NCBI GenBank assembly: GCA_008501585.1
Contig: QQUN01000012.1
Coordinates: 78,011-142,010 of the forward strand
Reading direction: 5' to 3'
Length of the DNA stretch: 64,000 nt
From: Pseudomonadota bacterium
GTDB lineage: Bacteria; Pseudomonadota; Gammaproteobacteria; Burkholderiales; Rhodocyclaceae
The notes beneath the pieces were generated by a model that was not told the origin of the DNA, searched no databases, and was given only the letters and a program-made list of their open reading frames with translations. Shown here piece by piece: positions 42,676-51,343 of the stretch. Each line of letters starts with the position of its first letter. Position 1 is the first letter of the stretch. Position numbers and translations under genes: made by a program.

Positions 42676-44139
42676 TCAGCTCCCTTGTCCGGTAATGTCG
42701 ACGATCCAGGTGTCCTTGCTGCCGCCACCCTGCGAGGAGTTGACCACCAGCGAGCCCTTGACCAGGGCAACGCGGGTCAGCCCGCCGGTGGTGACATAGG
42801 TGTCGTTGGCGGAGGACAGGATGAACGGGCGCAGATCGACATGGCGCGGCTCGACCGTGTCGTCGGTCAGCGTGGGCGTGACCGACAGGCTGAGCGTGGG
42901 CTGGGCCATGTAGTTGCGGGGATCGGCCTTGATCAGCTCGGCGAACTTGGCCTGTTGCTCGGGTGTCGAGTGCGGGCCGACCAGCATGCCGTAGCCGCCG
43001 GACTCGTTGGCCGGCTTGACCACCAGTTTGTCGAGGTTGGCCAGTACGTATTCGCGGTCGGCCTCGCGCATGCACAGGTAGCTGGGCACATTGGGCAGGA
43101 TCGGCTCGGCGCCGAGGTAGTAGCGGATGATCTCCGGCACATAGGCATAGACCACCTTGTCGTCGGCCACCCCCGCGCCCGGCGCATTGCACAGTGCGAC
43201 GTTGCCATTGCGCCAGGCGCGCATGACCCCTGGCACGCCGAGGGCGGATTCGGGGTTGAACACTTCGGGGTCGATGAACAGGTCGTCCACCCGGCGGTAG
43301 ATCACATCGACATGCACCAGGCCGTCGATGGTGCGCATGTACACGCAGTCATCGGTGCCGACGATCAGGTCGGAGCCTTCGACCAGATCGACGCCCATCT
43401 GCTGGGCGAGGAAGGCGTGCTCGTAGTAGGCCGAGTTGTAGATGCCCGGCGTCAGCACCACGATGTTCGGTTCGGCGATCTGCCGTGGCGACATCGAGGC
43501 CAGCATGTCGTAGAGCTGGGCGGGGTAGTCGTCCACCGGCAGGATGCGGCCGGTCTGGAACAGCTCGGGCATCACCCGCTTGGTGACGTTGCGGTTTTCC
43601 AGCATGTAGGAGACGCCGGAGGGGATGCGCAGGTTGTCTTCGAGCACATAGATGGTGCCGTCCTTGTCGCGCACCAGGTCGGAGCCGCAGATGTGGGCCC
43701 ATACCCCGCCCGGTGGCCGGATGCCGACGCACTGCTGGCGGAAGTTGACCGATTGTTCGAGCAGTTCGGCGGGAAACACCCCGTCCTTGATGATCTGCTG
43801 GTCGTTGTACAGATCGTCGATGAACATGTTCAGCGCCTTGACGCGCTGCTTGAGGCCGGCCTCGACATGCGCCCATTCGTCGCTGGGGATGATGCGGGGC
43901 ACGATGTCGAAGGGCCAGGCGCGGTCGATCATGTCGCCGTCGGAGTACACCGTGAAGGTGATACCCATTACCTGGATCGCCACTTCGGCCGCGGTTTTCA
44001 GGTCGCGCACCTCCTTCGGGTCGAGCGATCCGAGGTATTCGCACAGGCTTTTTGCCGCCGGTCGCGGCGCACCCGGCCCGGCCAGCAATTCGTCGTAGAG
44101 GCCTTTGCAGGCGTAGTCGTTCCAGTCGATATGCGGCAT
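42676..44139 (-). CDS. Circularly permuted ATP-grasp protein (DUF404/407)
   Basis: 487 aa. Landmarks are GITFTVYSDGDMIDRAWPFD, RIIPSDEWAHVEAGLKQRVK, GIRPPGGVWAHICGSDLVRD, VLEDNLRIPSGVSYMLENR and KPANESGGYGMLVGP. These belong to the family predicted to ligate a carboxylate to an amine using ATP. It is operonic with the alpha-E gene. The substrate is unknown; I see no full peptide-modification cluster around it. Confidence 0.88.
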   Translation of the reverse strand: MPHIDWNDYACKGLYDELLAGPGAPRPAAKSLCEYLGSLDPKEVRDLKTAAEVAIQVMGITFTVYSDGDMIDRAWPFDIVPRIIPSDEWAHVEAGLKQRVKALNMFIDDLYNDQQIIKDGVFPAELLEQSVNFRQQCVGIRPPGGVWAHICGSDLVRDKDGTIYVLEDNLRIPSGVSYMLENRNVTKRVMPELFQTGRILPVDDYPAQLYDMLASMSPRQIAEPNIVVLTPGIYNSAYYEHAFLAQQMGVDLVEGSDLIVGTDDCVYMRTIDGLVHVDVIYRRVDDLFIDPEVFNPESALGVPGVMRAWRNGNVALCNAPGAGVADDKVVYAYVPEIIRYYLGAEPILPNVPSYLCMREADREYVLANLDKLVVKPANESGGYGMLVGPHSTPEQQAKFAELIKADPRNYMAQPTLSLSVTPTLTDDTVEPRHVDLRPFILSSANDTYVTTGGLTRVALVKGSLVVNSSQGGGSKDTWIVDITGQGS

Positions 44140-44332
44140 GGCTCCTCCCTAAGGGTTGCGCACGCGGAAGGCTCCGCGATGCACCTGTTTGGGGCGCTGG
44201 CGTCCCCGATTTGGCGTCGGGCACACCGCACCAGTATACGCCTGCGGCCTGCGGCGGCTTGCCGGACGGGTTTTTTCCTGTGGTGTCCGTGTCTTGCGTC
44301 GCCCCGGGCGGTGCGGACGGCAGTCCGCGCGC

Positions 44333-47128
44333 TCAGCTTTGTCGCAGTAGTTGCAAGAAGCGTTCCGGGGGCAGTGCGGGGTGGTACCAGTAGCCCTGGC
44401 CGATGTCGCAGCCATAGCCGCGCAGCTGCGCCTGCTGCGCGGCGGTTTCCACGCCTTCGGCAATCACCTGCAGGCCGAGGTTGTGGCCGAGCTGGACGAT
44501 GGTGCGCACGATGGTGTCGCTGTCGGGGTCGCAGCCGAGGTCGGCGACGAAGGCGCGATCGATCTTCAGGTGATTGACCGGGAAGCGCTTGAGATAGGCG
44601 AGGCTCGAGTAGCCGGTGCCGAAATCGTCGACCGACAGGGCAACACCGAGGGAGGCCAGGCCGGCCAGGGTCTCGCGCGTGGTGATGTTGTCTTCCATGA
44701 GCACCGACTCGGTGATCTCGATGACCAGCTGCGCCGGGGCCAGGCCGGTGTCATGTAGGACGGTGCGCACCTGTTCGGTCAGGCCGGGCCGGCGGAACTG
44801 CACCGCCGACAGGTTGACCGAGACCGGGATCGGCCGGCCGAGTGTTTGCGCCCAGCCTGCCGCTTCGGTGCACGCGGCGCGCAGGGCCAGTTCGCCGAGG
44901 CGCTGGATATGGCCGAATTTCTCTGCCACCGGGATGAAGGTGTCGGGCGGGATGGCCGTGCCGTCCGGCTCGATCCAGCGTGCCAGTGCCTCGGCACCGA
45001 GGAGTGCGCCGCTGGCCAGATCGAACTGCGGTTGATACCACAGCCGGATCCGCCCGTCGCGCAACGCCGGGCCCATGCGGGCTTCGAGGTCGAACTGGTT
45101 CTCCAGCTCGCGGTTCATTTCGGTGGAGAAGAAGCGATAGTCACCGCGGCCGCTGTTCTTCACCTGATACAGCGCCACATCGGCCTTCTGCAGCAGGGTT
45201 TCGACCGTTTCGCCGTCGTCGGGGAACATCGCCACCCCCATCGACACCGAGATGCGCAGCGAACGGCCGTCCAGCGCCACCGGTTCGTCCATTTCGCGTA
45301 GCAGCTTGTCGCAGACATGGGCGGCATCGCTGGCGTTCTGGAGTTCGGGCAGCAGGATCACGAACTCGTCACCGCCTTGCCGGCTGATGGTGTCGGTCTC
45401 GCGCAGGTGCGGCATCATCCGCCCGGCCACGGCGATCAGCAGCAGATCGCCCACCGGGTGGCCGAGGGTGTCGTTGACGGTCTTGAAGTGGTCCAGGTCG
45501 AGGAAGATCACCGCCACGCGGTGCTTCATCCGGCGTGCGCGGGTGATGGCGCGTTCGAGCCGGTCGGCCAGCAGCGTGCGGTTGGGCAGGCCGGTGAGCG
45601 TGTCGTGGGTCGCCATGTGGCGAATGTGTTCCTGCGCGAGTCGTTGCTCGGTGATGTCCTGCATCGTGGCAATGAAGCGCAGCGGCTCGCCGGACGGGCT
45701 GCGCCGGACCACCTGACCGCGCTCGCGCACCCAGATGATGCTGTCGTCGGCACGGAGCATGCGGTGGTGGCTGTCGAAGTGCGGCGTGCGGCCCGACAGG
45801 TGCTGTTGCAGCAATGACATGACCCGCGGCCGGTCGGTCGGGTGGATATGGGCTTCGCGGATGCCGGGGTCGTTGGCGGTGCCGTCGAGGCCGAGCATGG
45901 CCTGCCAGCCCGGGGCGTAGAAGGCGGCGTCGCGGCGCAGGTCGAGATCCCACACCCCTTGCCCGGCGCTGTCCAGCGCCAGGTGCCAGCGCTGTTCGAA
46001 CTCGGCCAGGGTGTCGCGTTGCTTGCGGTACAGGCCCATGGTCCACATCAGCCCGAGCAGCGCGGCGCTCAGCAGGGCGAGCGCCGCCAGGGTGCCCCAG
46101 ACTTGCGCGGTATAGCGCTCGTACAGCGTCGGGGTGTCGTCGATCAGCACCGCGCCGGCGGGCAGGCGGGCCCGCGGGATGTGCCAGCGTTGCAGTTGCG
46201 GCCACTGGTAGCGCGGCGGGGCCGGCATCCGCTGGACCGATGGCCCTGGCGTGTCGCCCTGCAGGGCTTGCCGGGTGAGGGCGGCCACGGTGTGCCCGGT
46301 GTGGCGGCCGACCGAGACGTTGCCGCCGATGCAGCGGCTGTTCTGCAGCACGGTCTCGTAGATGCAGAACATCGGTGCATTGGCGACCTCGCCGATCCGC
46401 TCGCCGAACTCGGCCGGGATGATGCGGCGGCCCGTGCCGTCGCGGGTGGCGCGCAGATACAGCAGTGTGGTGCCGGCCGGGGTGGTGCGAAGGGCGTCGA
46501 GCAGCGCCTCGGCGTCGTCCACCTCGATGAAGCGCAGATCCACCTGCTTGCTCAGGGCCGCCAGTTGCTCACGCGCGGCGGCCAGCACGGCCATGTCGCC
46601 GCGCCCGGTGCCGGCGATCACCCACAGTGCCCGGGTGTCGGGCAGCATCGTCAGCGCCGCGTGGGCGGTCTCGGCAATGGCGAGGGTGTGACGCAGGGTG
46701 AACCGGTTCGGGGCGTCCTCGATGGGTGGGTCGATGAAATCGCCCTCGATCTGGATGACCGGGCCGGTGCTCAGCCAGGCACCATGCTCGGCGTGGAAGC
46801 GCCGTGCGGACAGGCCGTTGAGGATCACCGCATCGAAGGGGGGCGCCTCGCCGTACTTGAGCCGCAGGGCCTGGTTGAGCAGCCGCGCCTGGTCGGGCCG
46901 GTAGTGTCCGGTCATGTCGAGGTAGAGCGGTTCGAACCGGATGGCGGCGTGATCGGCGCTGTGCTTGAAGCCCGCGCGCAGGCCCTCTTCAAGCAGCACT
47001 TCGTACGGGGTGTCGCGGTGGCCGAAGAAAATGGTCAACACCCGGGCGGCGGACGACGTGTCGGCATGTGCCGCGCCGAACGAGGGCAGCACCAGGCAGG
47101 CAAGCAGCAGGAGGCGGAGTCGAAGCAT
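44333..47128 (-). CDS. Membrane GGDEF/EAL protein with ABC-substrate-binding-like periplasmic sensor and PAS domain
   Basis: 931 aa. Signal at 1-22. A periplasmic domain near 28-325 follows the ABC_sub_bind pattern (VLTIFFGHRDTPYEVLLEEG, LLYLRATRDGTGRRIIPAEF). TM is near 343-366. PAS is near 375-495 (WDLDLRRDAAFYAPGW). GGDEF is near 505-665 with intact RQGGDEFVILLPE and an RETD product-inhibition site five residues before it. EAL is near 680-925 with GAEALARW and DDFGTGYSSLAYLKRFP. Both catalytic motifs are intact, so it may both make and degrade c-di-GMP. It stands alone. Confidence 0.9.
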   Translation of the reverse strand: MLRLRLLLLACLVLPSFGAAHADTSSAARVLTIFFGHRDTPYEVLLEEGLRAGFKHSADHAAIRFEPLYLDMTGHYRPDQARLLNQALRLKYGEAPPFDAVILNGLSARRFHAEHGAWLSTGPVIQIEGDFIDPPIEDAPNRFTLRHTLAIAETAHAALTMLPDTRALWVIAGTGRGDMAVLAAAREQLAALSKQVDLRFIEVDDAEALLDALRTTPAGTTLLYLRATRDGTGRRIIPAEFGERIGEVANAPMFCIYETVLQNSRCIGGNVSVGRHTGHTVAALTRQALQGDTPGPSVQRMPAPPRYQWPQLQRWHIPRARLPAGAVLIDDTPTLYERYTAQVWGTLAALALLSAALLGLMWTMGLYRKQRDTLAEFEQRWHLALDSAGQGVWDLDLRRDAAFYAPGWQAMLGLDGTANDPGIREAHIHPTDRPRVMSLLQQHLSGRTPHFDSHHRMLRADDSIIWVRERGQVVRRSPSGEPLRFIATMQDITEQRLAQEHIRHMATHDTLTGLPNRTLLADRLERAITRARRMKHRVAVIFLDLDHFKTVNDTLGHPVGDLLLIAVAGRMMPHLRETDTISRQGGDEFVILLPELQNASDAAHVCDKLLREMDEPVALDGRSLRISVSMGVAMFPDDGETVETLLQKADVALYQVKNSGRGDYRFFSTEMNRELENQFDLEARMGPALRDGRIRLWYQPQFDLASGALLGAEALARWIEPDGTAIPPDTFIPVAEKFGHIQRLGELALRAACTEAAGWAQTLGRPIPVSVNLSAVQFRRPGLTEQVRTVLHDTGLAPAQLVIEITESVLMEDNITTRETLAGLASLGVALSVDDFGTGYSSLAYLKRFPVNHLKIDRAFVADLGCDPDSDTIVRTIVQLGHNLGLQVIAEGVETAAQQAQLRGYGCDIGQGYWYHPALPPERFLQLLRQS

Positions 47129-47268
47129 CCTGGTTCCCGGTTACGGTGGCGTCGGCACGGTGGCGCAAGGCCGCGGTGCTCGGGGCATGGTATCGCCTCC
47201 TGCCCGGCGAGAGCGAGGCCGCGCCGCGGGCGGCACGGTGCGCCCGCCGGAAGGACGACCGGTGGCGC

Positions 47269-47724
47269 TCAGTGGCTTGCGGACGGGCGGATCGGCGTGA
47301 CCGGCGCGTTGATGGTGTGTTCGCTGCCGTCGGCAAAGATCAAAGTGATCTGTGCGACGGAATCCGCCACGAGGGGCCGCTTGAGGCCGATCAGCATGAC
47401 ATGCTTGCCCCCCGGGGCGAGCACGGCCTGCGCGCCGGCGGCGATGTCGATGCCCTCGATGCGGCGCATGCGCATGATCTCGCCATCGCGGATATGGTCG
47501 TGCAGTTCGACGGTCTGGGCGAGCTCGCTGCGTGCGCCCACCAGGCGCACGGGGGTGGCGGCGGTATTGACGACGGTGAGGAAGGCTGCCGAGTTGGGCG
47601 CGGCGGCCGGCATCAGGCGGACATGGGCCGCTTCGACCGCGATGCCGTCGGCCATGCCGGCTGCGACGGTGAGCGGGCTGAGGGCGGCGAGGGCGAGCGC
47701 GGCGGCGAGGCGTAGGGCGGTCAT
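47269..47724 (-). CDS. Periplasmic copper chaperone PCu(A)C
   Basis: 151 aa. Signal peptide MTALRLAAALALAALSPLTV. The copper motif H-x10-M...H-x-M is present: HDHIRDGEIMRMRRIEG near 78 and GGKHVMLIGL near 113. These proteins carry Cu(I) to copper enzymes such as the CuA centres of oxidases. Here the nearest CuA enzyme is NosZ, encoded divergently 0.8 kb away (inference). The small membrane-protein gene lies 43 bp upstream on the same strand. Confidence 0.88.
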   Translation of the reverse strand: MTALRLAAALALAALSPLTVAAGMADGIAVEAAHVRLMPAAAPNSAAFLTVVNTAATPVRLVGARSELAQTVELHDHIRDGEIMRMRRIEGIDIAAGAQAVLAPGGKHVMLIGLKRPLVADSVAQITLIFADGSEHTINAPVTPIRPSASH

Positions 47725-47767
47725 GCGGGCATCTCTTCTCAGGAGGCGTGCGGGCGCACGCGGAGGC

Positions 47768-48274
47768 TCATTTTAACGGTGCCGGGGCCGGTGCATCGTT
47801 TGCGTGCGCCGAGTCGAACACGAAGGGCAGCAGATAGCGCGTGCGCCCGTAGTCGACAGCCAGCAGCGCCTGCCACTGCATGGCGCCGGTGATGCATACC
47901 GACAGCGCCGTCTGGCCTTCGAAGTCCTGCTTGCCGACCGGCAGCAGTTGCGGCTGGTTGGCGGCCATCTTCATGGTGGTGCCGTTGAGGTCGACTGCGA
48001 CGCGGTCGGGTGTCTCGCCGGTAAAGCGCGCGCTCAGCGTCAGGTCTTCCATGACCGGGATGGGGTGGGGGCTGATGGCGAAGCGCACGGTGGCGCCGTT
48101 GGGTAGCGCCTCGGTGCAGGGGCCGGCGTTGAGGTCGCAGGCGGCCCGCGGCAACAACACCTCGGCGGGCGGCGCGGTCCATTGATGCCACCCGTACCAG
48201 GCCGCCGCCAGCAGGGCCAGGAGGGCGCCGAGTGCGGTGAGTTTCGGGGTCAGCGAACGGAGGCTTTCGGTCAT
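47768..48274 (-). CDS. Small membrane-anchored periplasmic protein next to nosZ
   Basis: 168 aa beginning MTESLRSLTPKLTALGALLA. One N-terminal helix (ALGALLALLAAAWYGWHQW) precedes a periplasmic part with Cys pairs (RAACDLNAGPCTEALPNG). A beta-rich segment follows (VRFAISPHPIPVMEDLTLSA) and then MKMAANQPQLLPVG. I know similar proteins beside copper-chaperone and nos genes but no assigned function. It pairs with the copper-chaperone gene and is divergent from nosZ, so the FNR-box promoter region lies between them. The in-frame extension to 48499 is rejected. Confidence 0.7.
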   Translation of the reverse strand: MTESLRSLTPKLTALGALLALLAAAWYGWHQWTAPPAEVLLPRAACDLNAGPCTEALPNGATVRFAISPHPIPVMEDLTLSARFTGETPDRVAVDLNGTTMKMAANQPQLLPVGKQDFEGQTALSVCITGAMQWQALLAVDYGRTRYLLPFVFDSAHANDAPAPAPLK

Positions 48275-48362
48275 GAGTACGACGGCGGTGATATCGCCCG
48301 GAGGCGCGTGGTGCCTTGATTGGCGAGGCCTCAAGAGTAAGTGCGGCAGTTCGTCGCATAAA

Positions 48363-48376
48363 TTGACAAACATCAA
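48363..48376. promoter_or_regulatory. FNR/DNR-type box upstream of nosZ
   Basis: TTGAC-AAAC-ATCAA differs from the FNR consensus at one base. Its centre at 48369.5 predicts transcription from about 48411; the -10 (CAACAT, 48399-48404) is weak. nosZ starts at 48490. It could also serve the divergent gene at 48274. Confidence 0.75.
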
Positions 48377-48489
48377 CGTTAGTAAAACCTGATGCGCGCA
48401 ACATGTGCGGCAAATTATCGCAGTGTGGTATCGGCGACGATTTGCGCGTTTGTGCTGTATCCGAACTTTCTGTTCAGGGAGAGAAGAAT

Positions 48490-50787
48490 ATGAAGACACG
48501 TATCAAGCAGGCGGTCGGACTGGCGCTTGCGGCTGGCTTCGGTCTGGCAGCGACCTCTTCGGCCTTTGCCGCCGAATCGCTGCAGGACGTGATGAAGCGC
48601 CGCGGGCTGTCCCAGCAAGACCTGTTGGCGGCTGCCAAGACCTATGTGCCGACGGGCAAGCGCGATGAGTTCCTCGCGTTCAGCTCGGGCGGCCAGTCGG
48701 GTCAAATCATTGTGTATGGCATCCCGTCCATGCGCATCCTCAAGTACATCGCGGTGTTTACGCCGGAACCGTGGCAGGGCTACGGCTTCGACGAAAGCTC
48801 CAAGGCCGTGCTCAAGCAGGGCTGGATCGATGGCAAGGAAATCACCTGGGGCGATACGCACCACCCGGCCATCTCCGAGACGCAGGGCCAGTATGACGGC
48901 CAGTTCCTGTTCATCAACGACAAGGCCAACCCGCGCCTGGCGGTGATCGACCTGCGTGACTTCGAGACCAAGCAGATCGTGCAGAACCCGATCTACAAGT
49001 CCGAGCACGGTGGCGCCTTCGTGACGCCGAACACCGAGTACGTGATCGAGGCAGCACAGTACGCCTCGCCGCTGGCCAACCAGAAATTCGAGCCGCTCAC
49101 CTCGTTCAACGACAAGTACCGGGGTGGCGTGACCTACTGGAAGTTCGACCGCCACGAGGGCCGCCTGGTCCCGGACGAGTCGTTCTCCTTCGAACTGCCG
49201 CCGTACTCGCAGGACTTGTCCGATGCCGGCAAGGGCCCGTCGGAAGGCTGGGCCTTCACCAACTCGTTCTGCTCCGAGCGCTATGTCGGCGGTATCGAGA
49301 AGGGTCGTCCGCCGTATGAAGCCGGTTGCTCCGCCAAGGACACCGACTACCTGCACGTGATGAACTGGAAGAAGGCTGCCGAGCTGGTCAAGGCCGGCAA
49401 GGCCACCAAGATCAACGGCCACAACGTGCTGCCGATCGACGTGGCGGTCAAGGAAGGCGTGCTCTTCCTGGTGCCCGAGCCCAAGTCCCCGCACGGTGTC
49501 GACGTGACGCCGGACGGCAAGTTCATGGTCGTCTCCGGCAAGCTCGACACGCACGTGTCGGTGTACAGCTTCGAGAAGATCCAGGCTGCCATCAAGGCCA
49601 ACAAGTTCGAATCGAAAGATCCGTACGGCATCCCCGTGATCGCCATGAAGGATGCGCTGCACACCCAGGTCGAACTCGGCCTCGGCCCCCTGCACACCCA
49701 GTACGACGCCAAGACCTGCGTGGCCTACACCTCGCTGTATGTGGATTCGCAGGTTGCCAAGTGGAACTACTGCGAAGGCAAGGTGCTCGACAAGCTCAGC
49801 GTGCACTACAACATCGGCCACCTGATGACCATGGAAGGCGATTCCATGGCACCGAAGGGCAAGTACCTGGTGGCGCTCAACAAGCTGTCCATCGACCGCT
49901 TCAACCCGGTCGGCCCGCTGCATCCGCAGAACCACCAGCTCATCGACATCAGCAACGACAAGATGCAGCTGCTGTACGACATGCCGCTGCCGCTGGGCGA
50001 GCCGCACTACGTGGTCGCGATTCAGGCTGACAAGCTCAAGCCGGCCGTGCGCTACAAAGTGGGTACCGACAGCCGCACCGACAAGCCGCACCCGGGTGCC
50101 GTCAAGGCCGGTCAGGAAAAGACCGTCCGCAACGGCAACAAGGTCGAGGTCTTCGGTACGCTGATCCGCTCGCACATCACGCCGGAAACCATCGAGGTCG
50201 AGAAGGGTGATGAAGTCACCATCCACCTGACCAACCTCGAGCGCGCCCAGGATGAGACCCACGGCTTCACCGTCTCGACCTACAACGTGCATGCGTCGGT
50301 CGAGCCGGGCAAGACGGTCACCGTCAAGTTCAACGCCGACAAGGAAGGGGTGTATCCGTACTACTGCACCGAGTTCTGCTCGGCGCTGCACCTCGAGATG
50401 CAGGGCTACCTCCTGGTCAAGCCGAAGGGCTGGAAGCCGGAGAAGGATGCCTCGCTGGCTGGCGCGAACTACACGGAAGAGGACTACAAGAAGACGCTGA
50501 AGAAAGTGGCTGACACCCAGGCGGTCATCGACCAGGTCGTGGGCTACATCACCAGCGTCAACTACACCGACTTCCCGGATGTGGTCGCGATGATGGAAGA
50601 CGCGGTCGACCAGCTCAACCACACCAAGGCAGCCAAGGCCAAGCACGAAGAAGCGGCCCGCGGCGCTGACTGGGACCAGGCCAACCTCTGGGCCGAGCAG
50701 GTGTGGCAGTACCAGGTGAAAGCCGCCGACCTCGGTCTGCGTGCCAAGACCTACCTTGAGCAGAACGGTGCCAAAAAGGTCGAGTAA
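48490..50787 (+). CDS. nosZ: Nitrous-oxide reductase, Sec-exported clade II type
   Basis: 765 aa. The N-terminus (MKTRIKQAVGLALAAGFGLA) is a Sec signal without twin arginine. The seven-bladed CuZ domain carries GDTHHPAISETQG and other His sites. The cupredoxin CuA domain has Cys626, Cys630, His634 and Met637 in CTEFCSALHLEMQGYL. A C-terminal helical extension (about 650-765) follows. It reduces N2O to N2. Sec export plus the neighbouring cytochromes and NosB/G/H match clade II systems. ATG 48490 follows a GGGAGAAG RBS. Terminator directly after the stop. Confidence 0.95.
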   Translation: MKTRIKQAVGLALAAGFGLAATSSAFAAESLQDVMKRRGLSQQDLLAAAKTYVPTGKRDEFLAFSSGGQSGQIIVYGIPSMRILKYIAVFTPEPWQGYGFDESSKAVLKQGWIDGKEITWGDTHHPAISETQGQYDGQFLFINDKANPRLAVIDLRDFETKQIVQNPIYKSEHGGAFVTPNTEYVIEAAQYASPLANQKFEPLTSFNDKYRGGVTYWKFDRHEGRLVPDESFSFELPPYSQDLSDAGKGPSEGWAFTNSFCSERYVGGIEKGRPPYEAGCSAKDTDYLHVMNWKKAAELVKAGKATKINGHNVLPIDVAVKEGVLFLVPEPKSPHGVDVTPDGKFMVVSGKLDTHVSVYSFEKIQAAIKANKFESKDPYGIPVIAMKDALHTQVELGLGPLHTQYDAKTCVAYTSLYVDSQVAKWNYCEGKVLDKLSVHYNIGHLMTMEGDSMAPKGKYLVALNKLSIDRFNPVGPLHPQNHQLIDISNDKMQLLYDMPLPLGEPHYVVAIQADKLKPAVRYKVGTDSRTDKPHPGAVKAGQEKTVRNGNKVEVFGTLIRSHITPETIEVEKGDEVTIHLTNLERAQDETHGFTVSTYNVHASVEPGKTVTVKFNADKEGVYPYYCTEFCSALHLEMQGYLLVKPKGWKPEKDASLAGANYTEEDYKKTLKKVADTQAVIDQVVGYITSVNYTDFPDVVAMMEDAVDQLNHTKAAKAKHEEAARGADWDQANLWAEQVWQYQVKAADLGLRAKTYLEQNGAKKVE

Positions 50788-50814
50788 TTCTTGACCTGAA
50801 CCAAAGCTGTACCG

Positions 50815-50848
50815 ACCGGGGAGTGATATCTATTGCTCCCCGGTTTTT
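50815..50848 (+). terminator. Terminator after nosZ
   Basis: ACCGGGGAG (50815-50823) pairs with CTCCCCGGT (50836-50844), followed by TTTT. It probably attenuates transcription between nosZ and the first cytochrome gene, 22 bp further on. Confidence 0.82.
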
Positions 50849-50869
50849 CATTTTTGAGAGGGAATACCC

Positions 50870-51181
50870 ATGAAGAAAGCAGTTGTATTTGCTGCCCTGG
50901 TCGGCCTGATGGCTACGCCGGCTCTGGCCAACGATGGCGCCAAGCTGTACGCCGAGAAAACCTGTGCCGCCTGCCACGGTCCCGACGGCAAGAAGACCCT
51001 GATGCCCAACTACCCGAAGATCGCCGGCCAGAACGCCGCCTATCTCGAGCAGCAGATGCAGGACATCAAGAGCGGCAAGCGCAACAACGGCCAGTCCGCC
51101 GCCATGAAGGGCGTGATGCACCTGGTGGATGATGCACAGATCAAGGTGCTGGCCGACTACGTGTCCAAACTCGCGCCCTGA
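50870..51181 (+). CDS. nosC1: Small monoheme cytochrome c of the nos cluster
   Basis: 103 aa. Signal MKKAVVFAALVGLMATPALA. One heme site CAACHG near residue 33 and an axial Met in the AAMKGVMHL region. It is a class I cytochrome c and a likely electron donor to NosZ or link from NosGH. It is preceded by a GAGAGGG RBS, lies after the nosZ terminator and is followed by its own terminator, so it may be a short transcript or readthrough product. Confidence 0.9.
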   Translation: MKKAVVFAALVGLMATPALANDGAKLYAEKTCAACHGPDGKKTLMPNYPKIAGQNAAYLEQQMQDIKSGKRNNGQSAAMKGVMHLVDDAQIKVLADYVSKLAP

Positions 51182-51201
51182 TTTACCGGGCGGCCTGTCG
51201 C

Positions 51202-51246
51202 GCACCGTGCATTTGCCTTCGGGCCGATCCACGGTGCCTTGTTTTT
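51202..51246 (+). terminator. Terminator after the small cytochrome gene
   Basis: GCACCGTG (51202-51209) pairs with CACGGTGC (51230-51237), followed by CTTGTTTTTT. The loop is 20 nt and contains a smaller GCC/GGC stem. Confidence 0.7.
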
Positions 51247-51266
51247 TCGGCGCAAGCAGACAGTTT

Positions 51267-51280
51267 TTGATGGGTATCAA
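51267..51280. promoter_or_regulatory. FNR box upstream of the diheme nos cytochrome
   Basis: TTGAT-GGGT-ATCAA is a perfect FNR site. Its centre at 51273.5 predicts a start near 51315, and TACTTT lies exactly at the -10 position (51303-51308). This would be a second, internal anaerobic promoter of the nos cluster. Confidence 0.85.
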
Positions 51281-51343
51281 CGTACGCTGCCGGATGTTGG
51301 CGTACTTTAGCGCTTACTAATTCTCCCCGGAGGGATGAGAGTC

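Noticed and set aside
48415..50646. 743-codon minus-strand frame
   Set aside because: Antisense to nosZ; no motif, and the nosZ frame is unambiguous.
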